64,000 nucleotides of DNA from Hofstenia miamia (GCA_900660155.1 CABFPE010000006.1:518712-582711), one strand, 5' to 3'. Shown: positions 11,201-26,000, counted from the first letter of the stretch. Notes: generated from the letters alone by a model not told the origin. Numbers and translations are program-made.

Positions 11201-14200
11201 AATAAGAAGTCCGAGATTATCCACTTACAATCACCACGAGTGTGATGCTAATGTTGTGGATGTAATGACGCGTTTTTACACCATAAAATGTGCGCTGGCC
11301 AATGAGTGTAACTGTGATAAAAAAGTTCCATTTTTCATGAACAAATAAATTTTAAAAAGATGTCAAGGCGAACATACCTCATAAATCTGATTGGTAAATT
11401 GATTAATGTAAAGATGGAAGTTGTTGAAGAAACTCATTTGGGGAAGGTGCAAGCATTCAAAATACGGAAATTGTACATTTTAATGCAACCAACTCGTACA
11501 ACCTGTTTACACTGTTTACAGAATTTGTGTAGAAACTTACTAAAGTGATTTTTCTGTTGAAATGACACCAAATGGAGTATTTCAAACAGCGGCAAAAATG
11601 ATTGCATTGGTCCAAATGGGCTACAAATGTGATGGGTAGTCTATACCATTTACTGATCGAATTAAAAATTAAGGTATACATATTAAACATTACTGTTTTT
11701 GACTTAAAACATAGCGCATTAAATTTTGTAAAGAAGCCATTCAAATTAAAAGTTTAGACTCGATTTAAAATATGTATGAAGCAATATCTTTATTGAAAAA
11801 AATGGACACTAAGAAACAAAACTATATACAATGATGTCAAAGCAATGTTTACTTATTCTCCAAATAGTAAATCTTCTCCAGCCATAACTCTTCCGTATTG
11901 TTTCTGTGCATGCTGAAAATAAGTAATTGCATGAATAGGGCCATCGGCATACATGATTGCCTCTTGAAAAATATCTCTCATTTGATTCAGTCTATAGCGC
12001 ATAAGAGTCGTACCAATTGGTGGATCATCTAATATTTGAGCTTGCCTAAATGCATTTAGCTCTTTGGTTTTAAATTTGACAGCAGACCAAAAAAATTCAA
12101 TAGGCGATAAAGGTCCACTGTATGGCCCCAAGCGTAAAATTGTTACATTTCGTAGATGATACGGCAACAACAGTTCTATATCTGAATGTGCTGGTGCATT
12201 GTCCACAACCACCACTACTTCTGTTAATTTGACTCTTTGGCTCACATGCTCAAGTGCACGTACCATCCAATCGAGGTAATAATCTTTCTTGATACTTCCC
12301 TCTTGAATTTCTTGATAAGCCACACCTTGATTATTGTACAATGCAATACAGTGTACGGTTGGGCCCTTAGAATTGGGTAAAGTTGACTTACAGCGCCGAC
12401 CACAAATTGACCTTCCCTCAAGCCTTCTGCAAAACATATTTAAGTTACTGTAATCTTGGTAGTAAATACTTTTATGCTCTGATGTAAACCTTAAAATGGA
12501 TTCAACAAATGCTTTTCGCTTAGTCTTATTAATATTCGAATTTACATCAATAGGTAGACCCACAGTTTTTTTCAATGTAAAGCAAACTCCATCAAGATGT
12601 CGTTGTATTGTGCTTATGGATAGGTCTATTGCGATACGTGGATCTGGATGATGCTTTAGTTTGTCAGCCAAATACTTTAGAGTCACTTTATTATTTTCTT
12701 CCAAAATAGAAATGGTATACTCTCTATGGCATTGTCTAAACTTTTGCAGCTCTGGTTTTGCCCCTCCACGGGATTTGCTATCAAGGCAGCCCTCTCCAGT
12801 CACAACCCATCGCCTCGCAGTATTCACATTGCAGCCGCATGCTATTGCTACTGTACGCCAATCTTCGAAATCTTCAGCGGCTTTGATAATGCGGCGCTTA
12901 GCTTCAATTGGTGCATTGTTATACTTTCCACGCTTCGTATCTTTCTGCACTCCCCTTTTTCTCACAGGTAGGATATTGCCCTTATCCAACTGAGATAACG
13001 GAATATCAGACGACATATACAATAAGCAGAATCTACAAAATGTACTAATTTAGAATTGAATAATTTATGTTTTAATTTGAGCGCGTTAGTTTCGAATTTG
13101 ACTGGCTTACTTTTTAAATTGATTGTGCTATATTTTAAATCGAATGCATTAATGTTTAATTTGAATGTCTCCGTTTTTAATTCGGCCGGGAAAAAGCGTA
13201 GAATTAAATGCTGCTCTTTAAATTATGAGGTGTCTGCGTTTTAAAATAAATCAAATTCGGATGGTGAATGAAATCATATCTGCTCAAAATATCCCAATAA
13301 CGTCCTTAAATTATGATTGAACAGTGTATGCTAATAGATATGCCAAAATAACTGAAATCGGTAGCAAACATCAAGAGACTCACCATTTACAATAACAAAA
13401 TGCACAACGATGCTGGAGACAGAATACGAAAGTTCAAAAGTTGATGTGTAATTGAAAATAATCTAACTATGAAACTAATAGCTTTGATTTGTCTTCAGAA
13501 TTATATTTTAGAATCATTACATATGAATCTCTCGTGATAGACGCCGTGGCGGCGCTAGAGAGACGCCTACCCCGCAACCGCCGGAAACGCAAGTGAACAA
13601 AAATGTGCTCAAAATATGTTTTTGTAATAAATATAAAGAATTAAAGGTAAAATTTTATAGAAATAGTGTGTCATGATGTAAGTCTAATCGTACAAACGAA
13701 CAATATCCGTAGGTACAAACTCAACATTTTTGAAGACAAAACATGCGTGGTTTTATATGTTAAGCACTGGGCGCATCTTGGCTCTTCGCGTTCTATGGAT
13801 TAATCAATAAATTAAAAAATATAAATATATCGAACAGGTGTGTAAATTAAGGTTTCCCATCATACAACCAAAATATTGAGAAATACAATTTGATAAAATT
13901 TAAACATCTTAACACATTGATTGCCATGTATCCATATATCCTCAATACGCCACATATCAATATTATTATCTGGGGTGTTTGTATTCTGTGTCCTCTTAAA
14001 AGATAATCCATGATACCTCGATATGGAATACATTAAAAAATAAATAAAAATTGTAGACCATGGGGCATATCAAGGACTTTTTCGTGGGAGTCAATGTGTT
14101 AATCAGGTCTACTAAGTGAGTTTGGTTGGAAATATGTTCACACACGTTAACAATGTTCTAGCGATCACATGAGTCACTATTTGTTTAAGTATAACAATTC

Positions 14201-14658
14201 TTAAAATAATGTAACAGATGGATAAATTCTATATCTATACTATTATAATTTGTAATATATATAATTAAGCAATTAGGTTGAAATTCCAAACAAAACAATT
14301 GGATGATCTTCAAAAACTTGGAAAAACTAACATTTAAGAGTAAAAAATTTACTGTGTAGAGATACAAATTTAACTTAACTAACATAAAAAATGCACACCT
14401 GTTTGAGACCTGCTAAACTAACAAAAAGCTGTTCGTCACTGCTTTGATTTTCTTGGACAACTGACTGCAAGGTGGCTAAAGGGCAAAGTTGCTTAAATGA
14501 CAATAAGAAATCTTACAAATATGCGACTCTAATTGCGCGGCGCAATAACTGCATTTTGCACTCAGCAGGTTCCATTCATTCTTATAGTCAACGCTGTCGA
14601 TACTCTAAACGTATCTCAGATAACAACATGTCAAAAAACTACAATTAAAATGTTTACC

Positions 14659-14704
<46 letters not shown>

Positions 14705-17700
14705 TTGGAAAAATGCCTATCAAACTTTGAATTAAAGTTAAACTAGATATTTCCAGTTTTGCAAACGCTTAGCAAAGAATCGTTGGTTATTTGTTGAAAA
14801 CCTTAAACATTACATTTATTCGTTTATAAACAGTACCTTATAACACGTCTTAACCTCAGTTTGAAATGATTTTAATTTAATCATTAGGTCAAGATAAGGG
14901 CAACATATCTTAGTTTTTTGGTCAATTTTTAAGGCCAAAGTTCTAAACTTTTAGGCCAAAAAAATAATCGTCCTAGGTATGATGAATGCACTGAAAAACA
15001 ATATACTGTTTAGTGCAACTAACTGAAAAGAACTTGAGTTCAAAAAATACATCGTAAGCAATTACTAGCAATTTTATCAAATTACGAAATTCTGTAGTCC
15101 CATATTTTAAGGTAGGAATATTTGACTACAACCCTTAAAATCAATTTATTAACACTGAGTTAAAAGTAGAATGATTCATAAAGATAGAAAGGACATACAT
15201 TAAACGAAGGCTTGCGAGTGAAGATGTTTGCCAAAGAAGATCTTTTATCAGATTTATCAGATGCCTGATCACTGATGTCTAAAAGAAATCGTTTTAAATT
15301 CATTGCTTTGTGTTAAGACCTTATTTAAACACCCTAGAAATCCAAATTAGTAGCAAATGATAGCACAGATGTTTTAGTAGACAAACATATTTAGCGCTAT
15401 AATACAACAAATAGGAAAGATTTCAATGGAGTTTTATTCCAAGTGGACTGGAATGATATTCAAAATTATTTATGTATTTACATTTCCAGTTTCCCTCATA
15501 CCAATTATTTTAGATTGCAACTGCTAAGAGGGAGATGACTTTGAAATTGAAAAAGCAAAATATAAACCTGTTCAATTAATTCAAATAAGCACGCGTTTAA
15601 TGCAAAATATAATCCTTAGAAAAGCCAACGTAAATGCGCAGAAATAGTTTAACCTTTATATAGTACAAACGGTTTTCAGCATTATAAAGAAACTTTCTCC
15701 AAGCCTATTGTGAAATTTTCTACATCCGGAGATACAGGCACATCAACTGGTGAACGCATTCAAAAGAAATTTTGAAAATTTGTACTGAAGTGTATTGCTG
15801 GGGCTGAAGTACTTGAAGAGCTTCAATATTTTCACTGATAATTTCATTTTTGTAAAAAAGTTTTAAATTCTCACTCTCTAAACTTTAAGTATTCTGGAGG
15901 TCGAAAACCAATAGGAGCAACAACTAAAATTAACTGATTCTTTTTATGTAGATCGATCACACAAACCCATTGAGGCGTGTCTTGTGCAAACTTAGAAGCT
16001 GCGACACGCCTCAATGGAACAATGATTGGTGGCGATTTAAACGAAAACGAAAGAGGAGCACTAATTTCTCTTGTGATGCTTTATGATTTTAGATATCTTA
16101 ATTAGTTCCTGAATCAAAAGCGTATCCAATTTTTTCAAGAAACTAACAAATTATAATAAAAATTCCAAGATAATTCAAGTTTAAACATAACAAATTTTAT
16201 CATGAAAATAGGTAACACTTAACTAAATAAAAGTTTAATCCAAACCAACAATTTTTAAATGCGATAGACAAAGCACTAAACATTAATAAAACGAAATACA
16301 ATTTCAGAAATTCAAAAGTTAAGATAATATAATAGGTATGAGCACTATTTTGCAATTTATTTAAATATATAAAAACAATTTTATAAAAAAACTAACCGAA
16401 AGAAGAACTGAGGTTGAAAAAACTTCGAGAGCGCGGAGTGACTTTCTTTTTTGTTGGTGAACGATCAAACCCAATGAGAGACTGAAGCGATGCTGTCATC
16501 TTAGCTTTATTTGGCAACTGCAACGACAGAGGGCGATCGAACTTCTAAAACAGGCTGTAAGCAAAGAATGCAAAATCAAATGCAAGGGGAACTTTAGAAT
16601 GCAAGTTATATGAGGGCAACAATTGTTAGCTCTAGCCTGATGATCGCATATTTCAGCAACATGTGGCTTCTGTTTAATATGAACTTGGGTAATTGACAAC
16701 AATTCCACCATATTGTGGAAAAATGCTACCTTAACCTTGATTGGATAAACTTAAAAATGCGAATGGAATTCAGTTAAAGACATACCTTTTGAGTTGCCTA
16801 GAAAAAGAAAACAGCTAAAAACTATAAGCGTAAACAAAGAAATTAATGTTAATTAATGTTTATTTGATAAACCTAATCCAGTGCTGGCATTTGTAATGTC
16901 AATCTCTCGATAATATAAACCGTGAAATCCAGACAAATGTCCAAAAAACCTCATTATTTTACTCTTGCAAAGAAAAACTTCAAAATTTGTTGTAGCATTA
17001 ATCAATACTCAACACACCAAAGCAGAACCGTAACCCCCAATAAATGAATATTTATAATCAAAACAATTCCATTTTTCAGCATTTTACTGAAAAAATTATA
17101 TTCAAGCCATAAATCAAGCACATGTCATTGCGACAGATGAATATTTAAGCAGTTGGTTCGCAAAAAGTCTTAGGCTTTTAAATCCAAAGTATTAGTATTA
17201 GTATATATATATATATATATATATATACCGCTTGAAAATTTAATGAAAGTTTGGATTGAAATCTACCTATAAATCCTATCATCAAAAGTAAAGGCTCTAT
17301 AGAAAAATAATTGATCTTAGGATTAAAATGAGAAAATAAAGAATTTCAAAAGAAATTAAAATACAAACGATTTGTCATTCAAAAATGAAAAACTTACCTT
17401 GGGATTAGCCAAATGCAGAGCACTAGTTAAGACAATGTGAACTTTTAAATTCTTAGGGTGCTTAAGGAGAATCCGCAGGCAAGCATTAGAGTCTGAATTT
17501 AGGACTAAAGAGACATTTTGCAGTATAACGGCGATTGCGCAACACATGCATTGATATTAAATCAGCTAATAGTTTCCATAGCAACATTTAAAACTAATGT
17601 CTTATATTTAAAATAATTTTTTCACTGATACCTGGATGTTAAATTTTGCACCAAATTTAAAACATGTGACATGTATTGCTGAAAAATTCATAAAATATCA

Positions 17701-20700
17701 TAGCATTGTTAAGAACAAAAGCAGAATTGATGAAAATTTAAATATATATATATTAGCGTTGCTTAGATATTTATATTATAAATTGAATGGCAATCTACTA
17801 AAAGTAATGAGAAATATCTCTTGACATGTTTAATCAGTGAATTATTGTTTCTCATTGAATACATGCCAGTTGCTATGTGGGATGTTTAACAAGTAACGAA
17901 TCAAGTTTGTAAAAATGTGAAACGGTGCAATCATAATTCGTTTATTTAAACAAAGTATCTACATCAAATTTAGTTACACAACATATGTAGCAAATATGAT
18001 CAGATATATATATATATATANNNNNNNNNNNNNNNNNNNNNNNNNNNNNNNNNNNNNNNNNNNNNNNNNNNNNNNNNNNNNNNNNNNNNNNNNNNNNNNN
18101 NNNNNNNNNNNNNNNNNNNNNNNNNNNNNNNNNNNNNNNNNNNNNNNNNNNNNNNNNNNNNNNNNNNNNNNNNNNNNNNNNNNNNNNNNNNNNNNNNNNN
18201 NNNNNNNNNNNNNNNNNNNNNNNNNNNNNNNNNNNNNNNNNNNNNNNNNNNNNNNNNNNTATATATATATATATATATATATATACTTATATATATTCAA
18301 ACTTGAATATATATCCACTTCGAATTCATTTTGCCTAGTAAACAATAACTGTGTGTATTTATTTTGTACAAACTATTTTTTCCCGCATTTCTTTATAGAA
18401 TCCTATGAATGAACATGTTAGAACAAAACAAATAATTTTGGGTCATTAAATTTTTTGTTAATCCCTTTTTACATCTTAAAGTGCTTTGGGGCACGACATT
18501 TTTTCAACATCGTGAAAATATTATTTTAGAATTTTATTGCGTAAAACCCATCTATTTATAGGTCAGGAAAAAAAGTTCAAAAGTCATACCCCTAATATAT
18601 ATGGGCTATTCCTAAAATATGTTTTTAGAAAATTTCCGAAAGCTTGGGGTTCCAAACATGGAGAAAGTATAAAATATGCTTAAGAATAATCAAGAAAAAT
18701 ACAAAATACAAGAAAAGTCATGCCCTCTAAATTGTAGGATTTTTCGAGTAATTCTATCCAGGTGTATTTTAAAACAAATAAGAATGCCAGTTTTTAAATG
18801 TAATGTTGTGTAATTGCATCAATATAAAGAAACCTTTTAAGCTCCAATAATGTTTTAGGTATTCTTTTGCTTTTGGATAAAACACCAGTGCAGTGTGAAG
18901 ATCTGGGTGTGCAACTGGCGGTTCGCGGGCCACAATCCAGCCCGCCAAACATTTCTGTTGGCCCTATCTATTATATTTTTTGAGAAGTAATATCAATATA
19001 CTTTTTAAAAGATCAGTTTTATTTCCATCTTCTAATTTAAATGCGGATTTGTTTATGGCGACATGCGTGCTCATTGTGAGAGTGCGCAACAGGATGGGTG
19101 ACAATCTTTCCCTCCACGAACACCCCTGCTCTAGATAGATGCTAGTATCAAAATTTTAATTTAGAAACCAAGCAGAGACCCAGGCATTGCGATTCCTCAA
19201 AAATTAGCTTAACATGAGACCAATGATCTGGTAAAGAAAAATTAAAGTACTAAGAGCAACAGAAATATCTTTGAGCTTAGCTTTTTACTAAATGCACAGT
19301 CTTGCTGGCAAATTTATGTTTGAGGCATCCAAGTCTTCATGCTAGTTGAAACTGGTGTAGTTAAGTTATGAAATCCATGTGTATCTTTCGTCTAGGATGT
19401 TTTCGAGTGTTCTTATAAAATCATATTATCATTTTTTACGGAATTACAGCAATTTTTTATCTTGATAATTAATTGAAAGCAATATGCTATATTAGAGCAA
19501 AAATTCCACAACAATAATCACAATGCAGGGTATTTTAAGTTTCATACCCTATAAACTATATATCTACTAATGTATCTGCTGTTATTAGAATTTTTGGAAA
19601 TTACGTTAATGGCATTTCAACAGTTGCACCAAATGTGTGAGCTCTATATTTTTAAGGCAGGTGAGGTTCAATCATTTTCCTAAATTATTATCAAAGTATA
19701 ACTTGGAATTTATGCAAAATCGAATTGAAACGACCTATGAGATTCTCCACAAAATATTTAAGGTATACATTTATGCAAATAAAAGCTAGTGCTAGTCTTC
19801 TTAAGACACTTTTCATTCAAGGCTAACAAAAGGTTTATAAAAACCACTGAAAATACATTTTTATTTCGATTTTCACATAAAGCTTATGTAGTTTATGAAA
19901 ATGGTGCGGGGGAGGAGAGAAGTGAGGACAACCGTCCTCCCTGTTTGATGAACGAATAAGATTAAGGACAGACGCGTTTTTTATTAACATTATTTGTATA
20001 ATATTTGTCCACCATTCCGCACTAAAACTAGAAAAAATAAATTTTGGAATAACCCGAATATATATAATTGAATTTAACTGAAATATTAAAACTTGAAAAA
20101 TGAATTTTCTCCCATTTAACTAATGCACTCGATTTATAATTCCGTAATGAAAACACACGATTTGAATAAATGAAATGTTTGCATTGCGCAAAGGATCGTA
20201 ATATTGCGCAACTCCTAGTATAAATACTCAGTGAATTTCTGACAACGCACCCGCCAACATGCTACATTACACAGTATGGAAGTGGGTCGTGATCTCACAA
20301 AGAATAGACTACTTCTTGAAATTTAAATAAAGCTTTCTTCGAAACTTCTCTATAAACTCCGTTTATGGAACCTCTCGGTGTGTGCACATTAGACTGAAGC
20401 ATAACCGCTAATTCCAATAGGAGCCAAGGTTAGGGTCTAGGATGTACACACCACCAATTACAGCTAAATATACACAGGTTTAATCTGTGAATTTTAGCTA
20501 AAATTGGCTAGAAAAAACTTCAGCTTTACAAGTAAGTGTTTCTAATGAAAACAGCTCAATACATTAAAGTTTTAATGTTGTTAGCTCGATAGAAATTTCA
20601 AACCAAACTTATATAAGTATTTCATGATGAGATTCCGTACGAGCTCAAATAAACAAACCATTTGCAGATTTCATTGCATTGGTTGTGTTTAAATAACTTA

Positions 20701-23051
20701 TTTACTTAGAAATATTATGTGTCGGAATCAATTATGGTGAGTTTATTAGGTGCTCAGTAAAGAAATACAATTAGATATAGAACTCATTTCGACTGCACTA
20801 TAACTGTTCACACCTAAAAAGCATTTATATAGCCAGTAATCCTTATATGTTAGAGAATCAAAATAGGCTAGGAACCAATTATTTCTATGAGAGAACCACC
20901 AAGTTTTCCAAACGAATTTTGATCGTTTCATGAGGTATGTCTGTAATCAAGGATGTAAAATATCGCTATATTCGAGTTGCAACAATTGATAATCACAATA
21001 ACCTGAAATTTTGTGTCAATAACATACATATATTTGAGCAATGAATTTTCCAAACGCTGACAAAAAAACATTTTCTGTTTGACAATAAATTATTTGAGTT
21101 TTCATATTTAATTGGGTAGCTTCGTGTGGCACTCATTAAATGTTAAATCATGTGCTTTGGCTAAACTGAATAGGTCTCCGCTCATAATGCAGAATTCAAC
21201 AATCAGCCAAAGGCACTTTATACTTTTAGTTGCTAATAATAAAATTGACTAAAAATTTTTCTACATTTCATCTTCGTCATACGAATTATTGTTAAAAAAA
21301 TTGGGACAGAACGTTTTGGTAGGGCTTACTCGATGCTTTTTGCGTTTAGACATCACAGCCAGACACGTTCCAATGATATACAGCATTTCCACAGTGCTTA
21401 AAGTATTATACACAACCAACCTAACAGAAAAAGTAAACTTAAATTGGAACAAGCACAGTTATCTCATACAAAATACTGAAAAAAAGAACGTACTTTTGAA
21501 TATTCAATATTTAAGAAATACTATAGATTATTATCTATTATTATAACATCCATTGTCAATAATCTAAATACAGATGATCATTTTTGCAGCTCTGTTGGTT
21601 ACTAACAGAATTAGCATTTTTCGCTTTAATTGTATCAAATTATTGCGAACTTATCAATATTTTGAAAAAATAGTCAATTTTATTTCTTGCATACGAATTG
21701 GTTTGAAAGCTGCGTGATAATTAATTGCATTTTAAGGAAGATTGCTGAAATAAATAATAAATGAAATCAGGCAAATAGGGTCGCAAATATCCAGATAGCA
21801 ATCGCGATCAGCGTTAATATAGAAATATTTCAGACAATATTTTATTTCCCCACAATTTACTTTGCCTATCAACATAAATGTAGCTAAGTCGCAAGAGGTT
21901 CTAGGAGATTACACCAACAGCAAACAACTCTTGCTATAGTTATCTTGTTATGGTACCGCCGACTTCAATAACATACAAAAAATTATGTCAAACTCCACTC
22001 ACTCGCATTGACTAAGTCTCCCACTTTCAAGATATAAATATAAATTAGTAGTAATTCGGCGAAAAAGAAAACCATCTGTTAAGATATTACAAGTATGAAA
22101 TAGTTGAAAATCCAATTTTTCGTATAGTTACTATAAAAGCATCTGATTCTAGAACGTCAGTTTTTATAAATTATTCTATTCCATGAGAAAATTGCATGGC
22201 ATTTTCTGGTGGTGGTACCTTCAGTAAAACTCCAAAAAATTCACAAAATATAGCAACCAACTATGACAACAGTTGCTACATTTTGTGATTCTTTGCCAAA
22301 TAATACACAATACAGAACATAGAACGTATATTGGTCTAAGTATCGGTTTTAACAATGAAGGTATTTGGAGTTGAGATGTTTACTAGATAAATCCTCAAAA
22401 AGGCAATGATGCACGCCTTTAGTCACTTCTGCAAAATCATTACAAGCAGATGCTCAACTATTGCTTTACAAGATGACTATGTGTTCCCAATATTGTTGAG
22501 ACACTGACAGATATGTAAGTTATTATCTCTGCCGATAACAAAACCTTGATTCCGCCAATATATAAAATTAATTGAGAAATATTCACTTTTATTTACTCAA
22601 AAATGGTATAAAAATCTTTCCTCAATTTGCCCTTTTACTCCAGATACATGTAGTAATGAGATCATTCCCGATACAGGTTCCTTGCATTATCATTGATTCT
22701 CGTTGGTAGGCAACACTAGTTATGTAACAAATTTGAACATTGACGACATTCCTCACTGAATCATAGAAGCTGCCGGCATGTCTGAACAAGAACTCAGTAA
22801 CTTTAAAATGGCTTAAGAGAATTTTGTATAAACATATACAAACAGTATTTCAGATTTCCTTGTTGATGAAGCTCTGCTAAGTTGATGTGGTCAACAGCAA
22901 ACATATCCAACAACTTAAAACAACACAGTCGAAGCAAATTACGCGATCATAAATCTATGGATCTAAATTGAAAACTATCAATACAGATATCCACCACGAT
23001 AGCTTTCGAACTGCACTATATTTTCTACTGGGGTTTGCAAAATTAAACTTG

Positions 23052-23085
<34 letters not shown>

Positions 23086-26000
23086 GATTTTGGTTTAAAA
23101 TTTGGTATTGACAATAGAGAAATCAGAAACTAGATAACCGTTGAATGCTGATTACTACGATGTAACACAGGTTCTTAAAATTGGTAGAGCTGAGAACATT
23201 TGCGTTCACAAAGAGCAACCAGAGGAAATTTAGATACACAGTAAGATATTGTATGCTAGCACCTTCTCTGACATTATTACGAACAAACTTTATCAATGGA
23301 TGCTAAAGTTGATCTTTATGTGATGTGTAGTCCATTGACAATTATTTCTATTTTTCTTTAGTTTGAGCATGTGGGCTTACTGCTCGTATTGTGACGTGTA
23401 ATAAGTAACTGAGAACATTGTTAAATACAAGTCAGTAAAATGGGAATTTGTCACATTAAAGTATCCTGGTTCCAGGGTAGACAAAACGTGAAAATTTTAC
23501 AAAAAAACGTTTTAAACGTTTAAAACAACGTTTTTTAAACAGTGTTTATTAAATCATGTTTTAAACAGGTCCTGTTCAAAACATGCAAACCCTGTCTGGT
23601 TCAGACAAAAAGAAATAATTTTCAGGTTAGATTTGAGCCGATGCAAACCACAGTATAACCAAGCTGCTTACATTTGAAAATTAGGTGTGTTTTTATATAA
23701 ATTAAAAATGATAAATCGGTGTTAAAAAATTAATTAATGTTTATACAGGACTTTTGTTTATAGATTTTCTTTAAAGTCCTCGCAAATGCAACATATTTCC
23801 TAAAAATGTTTTTTGACAGAATCTTAGCTAAAGCACACAATGTCTTTTAATACTTTATATCTAATATAGAGTACTTATTCTTGCTATACGGAAAATTTAA
23901 AATGTAAGTATAATGTCAAAATGTCAAGATTATTTAATTATATAAAACAGTAAAAAAAGTTGTTGAACTGTCATTGTCAGCCACAAAGACACGTCATATG
24001 TTACGTGTGCCGCATCTGTCATCGTTTTCAGAATCGATCAAGCACAAGCTAAAAATATGCCAATAGAGAATACTACTAAAGCAAACGATGTTTTATAATT
24101 GTTGCTTCATTCTTTGATGATAAAGAACTGCAATGGGAAATCACACAGATGTCTGCACGGGAGGGCACTCTGAAACTACTTGATTCTCAAAATGGATTAA
24201 TCGCGTTCTGCAACAAAGGTTAAACTTGCTCTAATAATTTGAGTTATTAAGTTCGTCAAAGCAAGTGCTACCAACACAAGATTGTTTACCACTTGTGGAA
24301 TTGATTGAAGCTACTTACGAAACTTTGTTGTTTTACATACAGCAGCTCGTATTTGATATAAGAGAGGAAATGAGGAAATAAGGCAATTTCATGAATCAAA
24401 TTTGAAACAGGATCTTCAAGAATTTCATCTGACACTGGCATACCTTGTGGGCATTTTGAAATCTCTAAATTCTGAATCTGCTTTTGGAAAGCAGGAATAC
24501 AAATTGTATGAATGATTAGCAAAACTGGAACTGTGGCAGTCAGTAGTAAAAAAAATAAACGCGTCTCACTTCCCAATTTTAAAGAATCCTCGTGAGAAAG
24601 AAGTACCGATCTTGAAACCCAACTGAAGTTTGAAACTAAATCTTTTCTCCAATAGTTGAAACAAGAATTCGAGTATCAGATTACAACATAGATGAAAAAG
24701 GAATCTTACCACTGAGTACATTCTTCCTGATAACTTTCACGAAAATTTTATAGAAATGAAATGCAATTCAATTGTCAAAATATATGCACACTTAAAAAAA
24801 TACAGGTGGTGCAATTCTATAGACCCAACAATTTTTTTGTTTCACATACACGTGCGAAAGTGGACTTTCTGCCCTGATCAATGTGAAACAAAGTGTCGAA
24901 GCAAACTAAATGCCGAAGCCGATGTGCGACATGCTATGCTTTCTACAAGCCGCGCATAGAGCTTTTAGTATCTAACAAGTTACTACATCCTTCTAACTGA
25001 CAAAGTAAATCTCTGTTTCAGTTATAATTTTTCAATATTAAATGAAGCGCGAATGATGATGATTTTTATCAAAGGGAGGGAGGAATTTCTAGAACCTCTG
25101 ATGTTTCATTTAAGAACAAATAATAATGAATATGAGGGTTCGACAACATCTTTGTAAAATGAATAACTTATTTAAAAATTAAAGATTACTAAGCACAGCC
25201 TAAACAGTATCTATTACCTACAGAAGATACGAATGTGAGGCAGTATTAGTGATCCAAAAACTTACCACATTTAAAAGCCAGTAAAAATATTCAAAAAATC
25301 TTTTTATATCAAATAGACTTCAATAAAAGCTCTTCATTAAAAGGTTGAATGATTGGTAAACTCTAAATTGATATTATATTTTTACTTTTTCAAAAATTTT
25401 GTTAGCAAGGCAAATCTCTAAAACTAAGAATAATACATTCATTATTTTTTAGTTATACACATACTATTCTAAAAAAAGTTAGTATTTATATTAGCTTCAG
25501 GAGGTAGATCAGGAGGTCATCGAATACTTATTTTCTCAATGTGTTCACTTTATCATCGACCATCACTATGTCAAATATTAGCGTTGTTGTGGTCTTGGAA
25601 CACATTATTGAAAATGTTTTGGCATTGCTGGCATCAACACATATTATGACGTCAGACAAAAAGAATATCAACTTTTTGTTCTCTTAGTATTCAGTAATAC
25701 GCAACATTTAATCCTGCAAATTTCACTGTTTAGTGATGAATAAAATTGATTTGGAGCGTTTCTCGGTTGTAAAGTGAAAAAAGCTCAGCTGAGATAGGGT
25801 TAAAGTCAGTAGACAACGCACTCCATAAAATTCAATTAAACCTAAATTGGAAGTTTATATCCAAATTCAAGTGAGCCTGAAAGTGAATTTATTTGCTTAG
25901 GATATAGTTAGACCATGTGATTGATAGAAGAGCAATTACAAAATCACGTCGAATCGCAATTTTTAACTTGGGTGGTTAGACGTGTGATTCTACCAAAATG

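Larger units (their letters stand above)
11652..13255 (-). mobile_element. IS630/Tc1-mariner-type element flanked by inverted arrays of 21-bp repeats
   Basis: A 389-codon intact transposase ORF lies between two arrays of degenerate 21-bp units with core TTTTAAATTGAAT. At least six units occupy 11652-11777 in inverted orientation and about nine or ten occupy 13045-13255. The arrays replace conventional terminal repeats, and I cannot fix the outermost base or a TA duplication. Units within an array differ at many positions but keep the 21-bp period and the A/T core. Confidence 0.7.
8271..14398 (-). other. TBC1D5 intron 15 with two transposons
   Basis: 6.1-kb intron. It contains the Tc1-like element at 9000-10697 and the DDE element with 21-bp arrays at 11652-13255. 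A short GC-rich patch at about 13535-13600 stands out from the AT-rich background but has no frame or repeat I recognise. 13610-14398 looks featureless. Confidence 0.7.

Noticed and set aside
12661-12993. Plus-strand 110-codon ORF
   Set aside because: Shadow of the 389-aa transposase on the other strand.
13535-13600. GC-rich patch as a possible promoter or exon start
   Set aside because: No open frame with splice sites and no partner repeat. It may be a transposon end, but nothing supports a call.
17974-18412. Open frames across the N gap
   Set aside because: They consist of unknown bases and AT repeats.
20425-20437. GGTTAGGG in the RNA candidate as a telomerase template
   Set aside because: On the promoter-like strand it has the wrong polarity (a template would read CCCTAA), and one motif this short is weak evidence.
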